Below are positions 58,318 to 64,000 of a DNA stretch of 64,000 nucleotides, piece after piece. The position numbers were made by a program, and so were the translations under genes. Each line of letters starts with the position of its first letter. The stretch's first letter is position 1. Below the pieces are notes generated by a model. The model was not told where the DNA came from. It did no database searches and saw nothing but the letters and a program-made list of their open reading frames with translations. The stretch comes from Marthasterias glacialis (taxonomy: Eukaryota > Echinodermata > Asteroidea > Forcipulatida > Asteriidae): positions 11,882,878 through 11,946,877 of the forward strand of contig OU452229.1 of assembly GCA_911728455.2 (NCBI GenBank), written 5' to 3'.

Positions 58318-59991
58318 ACACATGTAGTTGCCTTGGCTATTGTTGACGTACACACAGCATTGCCGTATGCACTGGACATCATCGGGGTGTCCTCACTCCG
58401 CAGTCCCTGGCATCCTTCCTGTTTATCCCAAACCCCCAACACCGGCATTTTCGGAAAGCCCATGAGCAGGGCTTTCCAACAGTGTCAGACTTGTCAGTTT
58501 CCCGCCAATACTTTGGGAGATAGAGCCGTTGCTAAGTCTTGTTTTCATTATGTTACTGCTTCGTGTACAAAAGTGCCATTAGACAGGCGTTTGAAGCGCA
58601 TTCGGAGCAGCCCTGCTCTCTGGTGGTTTCAAGACGGAAGATGGCCCTGGCTGGCCGGGAAAACCAGATTTTCGGATGCAGGACTATGGCAGCTACCTAC
58701 AGATACAAGAAATTTCTCTCTAGCCCCAGTATTTCTGGATTTATTGGCCGTGGCGCAGCCGACTACTTTTTGCGGCGTTTTTTTGCTGGCTTAGGTCCAG
58801 CACACATGTAGTTGCCTTGGCTATTGTTGACGTACACACAGCATGGCCGTATGCACTGGACATTATCGGGGTGTCCTCACTCCGCGGTCCCTGGCATCCT
58901 CCCTGTTTATCCCAAACCCCCAAGACCGGCATTTTCGGAAAGCCCATGAGCAGGGCTTTCCAACAGTGTCAGGCTTGTCAGTTTCCCGCCAATACTTTGG
59001 GAGATAGAGCCGTTGCTAAGTCTTGTTTTCATTCTGTTACAGCTTCGTGTACAAAAGTGCCATTAGACAGGCGTTTGAAGCGCATTCGGAGCAGCCCTGC
59101 TCCCTGGTGGTTTCAAGACGGAAGATGGCCCTGGCAGGCCAGGAAAACCAGATTTTTCGGATGCAAGACTATGGCAGCTACCTACAGGTACAAGAAATTT
59201 CTCTCTAGCCCCAGTATTTCTTGATTTATTGGCTGTGGCGCAGCCGACTACTTTTTGCGGCGTTTTTTTGCTGGCTTCGGTCCAGCACACATGTAGTTGC
59301 CTTGGCTATTGTTGACGTACACACAGCATTGCCGTATGCACTGGACATCATCGGGGTGTCCTCACTCCGCAGTCCCTGGCATCCTCCCTGTTTATCCCAA
59401 ACCCCCAACACCGGCATTTTCGGAAAGCCCATGAGCAGGGCTTTCCAACAGTGTCAGACTTGTCAGTTTCCCGCCAATACTTTGGGAGATAGAGCCGTTT
59501 TTAAGTCTTGTTTTCATTATGTTACAGCTTCGTGTACAAAAGTGCCATTAGACAGGCGTTTGAAGCGCATTCGGAGCAGCCCTGCTCTCTGGTGGTTTCA
59601 AGACGGAAGATGGCCCTGGCTGGCCGGGAAAACCAGATTTTCGGATGCAGGACTATGGCAGCTACCTACAGATACAAGAAATTTCTCTCTAGCCTCAGTA
59701 TTTCTGGATTTATTGGCCGTGGCGCAGCCGACTACTTTTTGCGGCGTTTTTTTGCTGGCTTCGGTCCAGCACACATATAGTTGCCTTGGCTATTGTTGAC
59801 GTACACACAGCATGGCCGTATGCACTGGACATTATCGGGGTGTCCTCACTCCGCGGTCCCTGGCATCCTCCCTGTTTATCCCAAACCCCCAAGACCGGCA
59901 TTTTCGGAAAGCCCATGAGCAGGGCTTTCCAACAGTGTCAGGCTTGTCAGTTTCCCGCCAATACTTTGGGAGATAGAGCCGTTGCTAAGTC

Positions 59992-62900
59992 TTGTTTTCA
60001 TTCTGTTACAGCTTCGTGTACAAAAGTGCCATTAGACAGGCGTTTGAAGCGCATTCGGAGCAGCCCTGCTCCCTGGTGGTTTCAAGACGGAAGATGGCCC
60101 TGGCAGGCCAGGAAAACCAGATTTTCGGATGCAAGACTATGGCAGCTACCTACAGGTACAAGATATTTCTCTCTAGCCCCATTATTTCTGGATTTATTGG
60201 CTGTGGCGCAGCCGACTACTTTTTTCGGCGTTTTTTTGCTGGCTTCGGTCCAGCACACATGTAGTTGCCTTGGCTATTGTTGACGTACACACAGCATGGC
60301 CGTATGCACTGGACATCATCGGGGTGTCCTCACTCCGCGGTCCCTGGCATCCTCCCTGTTTGTCCAAAACCCCCAAGACCGGCATTTTCGGAAAGCACAT
60401 GAGCAGGGCTTTCCAACAGTGTCAGACTTGTCAGTTTCCCGCCAATACTTTGGGAGATAGAGCCGTTGCTAAGTCTTGTTTTCATTCTGTTACAGCTTCG
60501 TGTACAAAAGTGCCATTAGACAGGCGTTTGAAGCGCATTCGGAGCAGCCCTGCTCCCTGGTGGTTTCAAGACGGAAGATGGCCCTGGCTGGCCGGGAAAA
60601 CCAGATTTTCGGATGCAGGACTATGGCAACTACCTACAGGTACAAGAAATTTCTCTCTAGCCCCATTATTTCTGGATTTATTGGCCGTGGTGCAGCCGAC
60701 TTCTTATTTCGGCGTTTTTTCGCTGGCTTCGGTCCAGCACACATATAGTTGCCTTGGCTATTGTTGACGTACACACAGCATGGCCGTATGCACTGGACAT
60801 CATCGGGGTGTCCTCACTCCGCGGTCCCTGGCATCCTCCCTGTTTATCCCAAGCCCCCAAGACCGGCATTTTCGGAAAGCACATGAGCAGGGCTTTCCAA
60901 CAGTGTCAGGCTTGTCAGTTTCCCGCCAATACTTTTGGAGATAGAGCCGTTGCTAAGTCTTGTTTTCATTCTGTTCAGCTTCGTGTACAAAAGTGCCATT
61001 AGACAGGCGTTTGAAGCGTATTCGGAGCAACCGCGCTCCCTGGTGGTTTCAAGACGGAAGATGGCCCTGGCTGGCCGGGAAAACCAGATTTCCGGATGCA
61101 GGACTATGGCAGCTACCTGCAGGTACAAGAAATTTCTCTCTAGCCCCATTATTTCTGGATTTATTGGCCGTGGTGCAGCCGACTACTTATTTCGGCGTTT
61201 TTTCGCTGGCTTCGGTCCAGCACACATGTAGTTGCCTTGGCTATTGTTGACGTACACACAGCATTGCCGTATGCACTGGACATCATCGGGGTGTCCTCAC
61301 TCCGCAGTCCCTGGCATCCTCCCTGTTTATCCCAAACCCCCAACACCGGCATTTTCTGAAAGCCCATGAGCAGGGCTTTCCAACAGTGTCAGACTTGTCA
61401 GTTTCCCGCCAATACTTTGGGAGATAGAGCCGTTTTTAAGTCTTGTTTTCATTATGTTACAGCTTCGTGTACAAAAGTGCCATTAGACTGGCGTTTGAAG
61501 CGCATTCGGAGCAGCCCTGCTCTCTGGTGGTTTCAAGACGGAAGATGGCCCTGGCTGGCCGGGAAAACCAGATTTTCGGATGCAGGACTATGGCAGCTAC
61601 CTACAGATACAAGAAATTTCTCTCTAGCCTCAGTATTTCTGGATTTATTGGCCGTGGCGCAGCCGACTACTTTTTGCGGCGTTTTTTTGCTGGCTTCGGT
61701 CCAGCACACATATAGTTGCCTTGGCTATTGTTGACGTACACACAGCATGGCCGTATGCACTGGACATTATCGGGGTGTCCTCACTCCGCGGTCCCTGGCA
61801 TCCTCCCTGTTTATCCCAAACCCCCAAGACCGGCATTTTCGGAAAGCCCATGAGCAGGGCTTTCCAACAGTGTCAGGCTTGTCAGTTTCCCGCCAATACT
61901 GTGGGAGATAGAGCCGTTGCTAAGTCTTGTTTTCATTCTGTTACAGCTTCGTGTACAAAAGTGCCATTAGACAGGCGTTTGAAGCGCATTCGGAGCAGCC
62001 CTGCTCCCTGGTGGTTTCAAGACGGAAGATGGCCCTGGCAGGCCAGGAAAACCAGATTTTCGGATGCAAGACTATGGCAGCTACCTACAGGTACAAGATA
62101 TTTCTCTCTAGCCCCATTATTTCTGGATTTATTGGCTGTGGCGCAGCCGACTACTTTTTTCGGCGTTTTTTTGCTGGCTTCGGTCCAGCACACATGTAGT
62201 TGCCTTGGCTATTGTTGACGTACACACAGCATGGCCGTATGCACTGGACATCATCGGGGTGTCCTCACTCCGCGGTCCCTGGCATCCTCCCTGTTTATCC
62301 AAAACCCCCAAGACCGGCATTTTCGGAAAGCACATGAGCAGGGCTTTCCAACAGTGTCAGACTTGTCAGTTTCCCGCCAATACTTTGGGAGATAGAGCCG
62401 TTGCTAAGTCTTGTTTTCATTCTGTTACAGCTTCGTGTACAAAAGTGCCATTAGACAGGCGTTTGAAGCGCATTCGGAGCAGCCCTGCTCCCTGGTGGTT
62501 TCAAGACGGAAGATGGCCCTGGCAGGCCGGGAAAACCAGATTTTCGGATGCAAGACTATGGCAGCTACCTACAGGTACAAGATATTTCTCTCTAGCCCCA
62601 GTATTTCTGGATTTATTGGCTGTGGCGCAGCCGACTACTTTTTTCGGCGTTTTTTTGCTGGCTTCGGTCCAGCACACATGTAGTTGCCTTGGCTATTGTT
62701 GACGTACACACAGCATGGCCGTATGCACTGGACATCATCGGGGTGTCCTCACTCCGCGGTCCCTGGCATCCTCCCTGTTTATCCAAAACCCCCAAGACCG
62801 GCATTTTCGGAAAGCACATGAGCAGGGCTTTCCAACAGTGTCAGACTTGTCAGTTTCCCGCCAATACTTTGGGAGAAAGAGCCGTTGCTAAGTCTTGTTT

Positions 62901-64000
62901 TCATTCTGTTACAGCTTCGTGTACAAAAGTGCCATTAGACAGGCGTTTGAAGCGCATTCGGAGCAGCCCTGCTCCCTGGTGGTTTCAAGACGGAAGATGG
63001 CCCTGGCTGGCCGGGAAAACCAGATTTTCGGATGCAGGACTATGGCAACTACCTACAGGTACAAGAAATTTCTCTCTAGCCCCATTATTTCTGGATTTAT
63101 TGGCCGTGGTGCAGCCGACTTCTTATTTCGGCGTTTTTTCGCTGGCTTCGGTCCAGCACACATATAGTTGCCTTGGCTATTGTTGACGTACACACAGCAT
63201 TGCCGTATGCACTGGACATCATCGGGGTGTCCTCACTCCGCAGTCCCTGGCATCCTCCCTGTTTATCCCAAACCCCCAACACCGGCATTTTCGGGAAGCC
63301 CATGAGCAGGGCTTTCTAACAGTCTCAAACTTGTCAGTTTCCCGCCAATACTTGGGGAGATAGAGCCGTTGCTAAGTCTTGTTTTCACTCTGCTACAGCT
63401 TCGTGTACAAAAGTGCCATAAGACAGGCGTTTGAAGCGCATTCGGAGCAGCCCCGCTCCCTGGTGGTTTCAAGACGGAAGATGGCCCTGGCTGGCCGGGA
63501 AAATCATATTTTTGGATGCAGGACTATGGCAGCTACCTGCAGGTACAAGAGATTTCTCTCTAGCCCCATTATTTCTGGATTTATTGGCCGTGGCGCTGCC
63601 GACTTCTTTTTTCGGCGTTTTTTTGCTGGCTTCGGTCCAGCACACATGTAGTTGCCTTGGCTATTGTTGACGTACACACAGCATGGCCGTATGCACTGGA
63701 CATCATCGGGGTGTCCTCACTCCGCGGTCCCTGGCATCCTCCCTGTTTATCCCAAGCCCCCAAGACCGGCATTTTCGGAAAGCACATGAGCAGGGCTTTC
63801 CAACAGTGTCAGACTTGTCAGTTTCCCGCCAATACTTTTGGAGATAGAGCCGTTGCTAAGTCTTGTTTTCATTCTGTTCAGCTTCGTGTACAAAAGTGCC
63901 ATTAGACAGGCGTTTGAAGCGTATTAGGAGCAGCCGCGCTCCCTGGTGGTTTCAAGACGGAAGATGGCCCTGGCTGGCCGGGAAAACCAGATTTCCGGAT
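59992..64000 (+). repeat. Right-edge mixed subarray
   Basis: Anchors lie at 59992, 60476, 60960, 61443, 61927, 62411, 62895, 63379 and 63863 (the last unit is cut by the window edge). Pairs 59508/61443 and 59992/61927 are 1935 bp apart, with shared 'gccgttttta' and 'gtacaagatatttc'. Units 60476 and 62895 are 2419 bp apart with shared 'atggcaactacc' and 'gacttcttatttcgg'. Units 60960 and 63863 share a one-base deletion, 'ctgttcagc' for 'ctgttacagc'. The unit at 63379 is unusually diverged: 'cagtctcaaacttg', 'acttggggag', 'cactctgctacag', 'gccataagac' and 'aaatcatattttt'. That may mark a less homogenised stretch. Confidence 0.8.

Larger units (their letters stand above)
57849..58332 (+). repeat. 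Representative full-length monomer (484 bp) with internal map
   Basis: This unit serves as a reference for the internal layout. In order it contains: 'tccctgg' at 57920-57926; 'attttcgga' at 57963-57971; ATG at 57979; 'ccaatactt' at 58021; 'gccgttgc' at 58041; a pyrimidine-rich acceptor-like tract at 58053-58074; a candidate 144-nt exon at 58075-58218; the dyad ggagcagccctgctcc at 58120-58135; a second 'tccctgg' at 58133; a second 'attttcgga' at 58184; donor-like gtacaag at 58219; 'ccagtattt' at 58242; a T7 run at 58294-58300; and the hairpin gctggcttcggtccagc at 58301-58317. By hand count G+C is 250 of 484 and there are about 21 CpG. The recurring order of short motifs suggests the unit is an old dimer (see findings). 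No gene is recognisable in it. Confidence 0.95.
57849..58346 (+). other. 165-codon open frame spanning one monomer plus 14 bp (not called as a gene)
   Basis: The frame opens at TTG (57849), passes an ATG at 57979, and ends at the TGA in the next unit's 'tattgttga'. Starts and stops of successive copies therefore overlap by 14 bp. It has no recognisable domain; a Cys pair (CQACQ) and several Trp are visible. Many relatives are broken: 'ggaagatag', 'ggttttaag', 'ggtgattt' and 'gggtaaacc' all put stops in this frame. Monomer length is not a multiple of three, so the frame cannot run on through normal neighbours. I read it as chance openness of a G+C-balanced repeat. Confidence 0.3.
57087..59991 (+). 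repeat. Dimeric repeat region, 968-bp period
   Basis: Anchors 57087, 57571, 58055, 58539, 59023 and 59508 form three two-unit blocks. One member has 'acaggtacaag' with 'attggctgtgg' and is followed by 'cagcattgccg' and 'cccaacaccgg'. The other has 'attatgttac', 'gctctctgg' and 'acagatacaag'. The first two blocks share the rare 'gttactgcttcg' (t at 57589 and 58557) and 'gcttaggtcc' near 57823 and 58791. The third has a type c first member with the extra T. This is a shorter-period organisation than the 5-unit repeat on its left and uses related unit types. Confidence 0.83.
1..64000 (+). repeat. Satellite DNA array, 484-bp monomer, head-to-tail
   Basis: The same roughly 484-bp sequence repeats without interruption from edge to edge, always in the same orientation. 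Phased at ttggctattgttgac, unit starts run 225, 711, 1195, 1679, 2163 and so on to 63657, nearly all spaced 483-487 bp. The exceptions are two units of 273 bp (43290 and 46919) and two with 23- and 24-bp deletions (46469 and 30727). Neighbouring units differ by scattered substitutions, and shared variants define subfamilies that recur in blocks. The array runs past both edges. Megabase-type satellite arrays of this form are a eukaryotic feature of centromeric or other heterochromatin. That location is inference, because no flank, centromere protein data or chromosome context is visible. I do not recognise the family by name. Confidence 0.98.

Noticed and set aside
58306..58325. 'gcttcggtccagcacacat' resembles the 5' stem of U6 snRNA
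   Set aside because: The likeness is limited to a short hairpin with a UUCG loop. The ACAGAGA box and the rest of U6 are absent from the monomer.
58301..58325. Helitron 3' end (hairpin then CTRR)
   Set aside because: No CTRR lies at the expected distance after the hairpin, and no Rep/helicase or TC terminus is present.
1..64000. CRISPR array or bacterial repeat locus
   Set aside because: The whole 484-bp unit repeats with no unique spacers, no cas genes and no leader.

Overview
The whole 64 kb window is one head-to-tail tandem array of a single satellite DNA family. The monomer is about 484 bp (usual range 483-487). Phasing each unit at ttggctattgttgac, unit starts can be followed from 225 to 63657. 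That gives 132 complete units, two of them half-length, plus a partial unit at each edge. Every unit is in the same orientation. I found no unique flank, no inserted transposon, no inverted copy, no telomeric repeat, no rRNA or tRNA, and no gene I would defend as protein coding. Array size and organisation indicate a eukaryote, probably centromeric, pericentromeric or other heterochromatic DNA from a long-read assembly. The species cannot be named from the sequence. One monomer counted by hand (57849-58332) is about 52% G+C with about 21 CpG.

Layout: 1-2162, subfamily with ttttttcgg tails and a 'ggatggccagg' variant; 2163-7900, subfamily with 'tttcaatacgg' and 'tttttgcgg', containing a 3-unit duplication; 7.9-13.0 kb, a mosaic block that recurs at 23.4-29.3 kb (shift 15,495, then 16,462) and in part at 14.75-17.7 kb (shift 4842); 18.0-24.85 kb, two adjacent copies of a 3390-bp, 7-unit segment with no difference found; 29.3-43.3 kb, mixed subfamilies with 'cattatttctgg' and 'cttatttcgg', including a 4-unit (1940 bp) duplication; 43.5-57.1 kb, a 5-unit higher-order repeat of about 2422 bp with nested 2- and 3-unit duplications; 57.1-59.8 kb, dimers of 968 bp; 59.8-64 kb, mixed units with 1935 and 2419 bp spacings.

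The biology here is array evolution: unequal crossing-over that leaves hybrid monomers at duplication junctions, local conversion-like replacement, CpG decay, and a monomer that itself looks like an ancient dimer. Each monomer also carries a strong splice-acceptor-like site and, 144 nt downstream, a donor-like site, a UUCG-type hairpin behind a T7 run, and short dyad symmetries. Open reading frames occur in every unit, but 484 is not a multiple of three, most begin at TTG or GTG, and variation falls across all codon positions, so I treat them as by-products.
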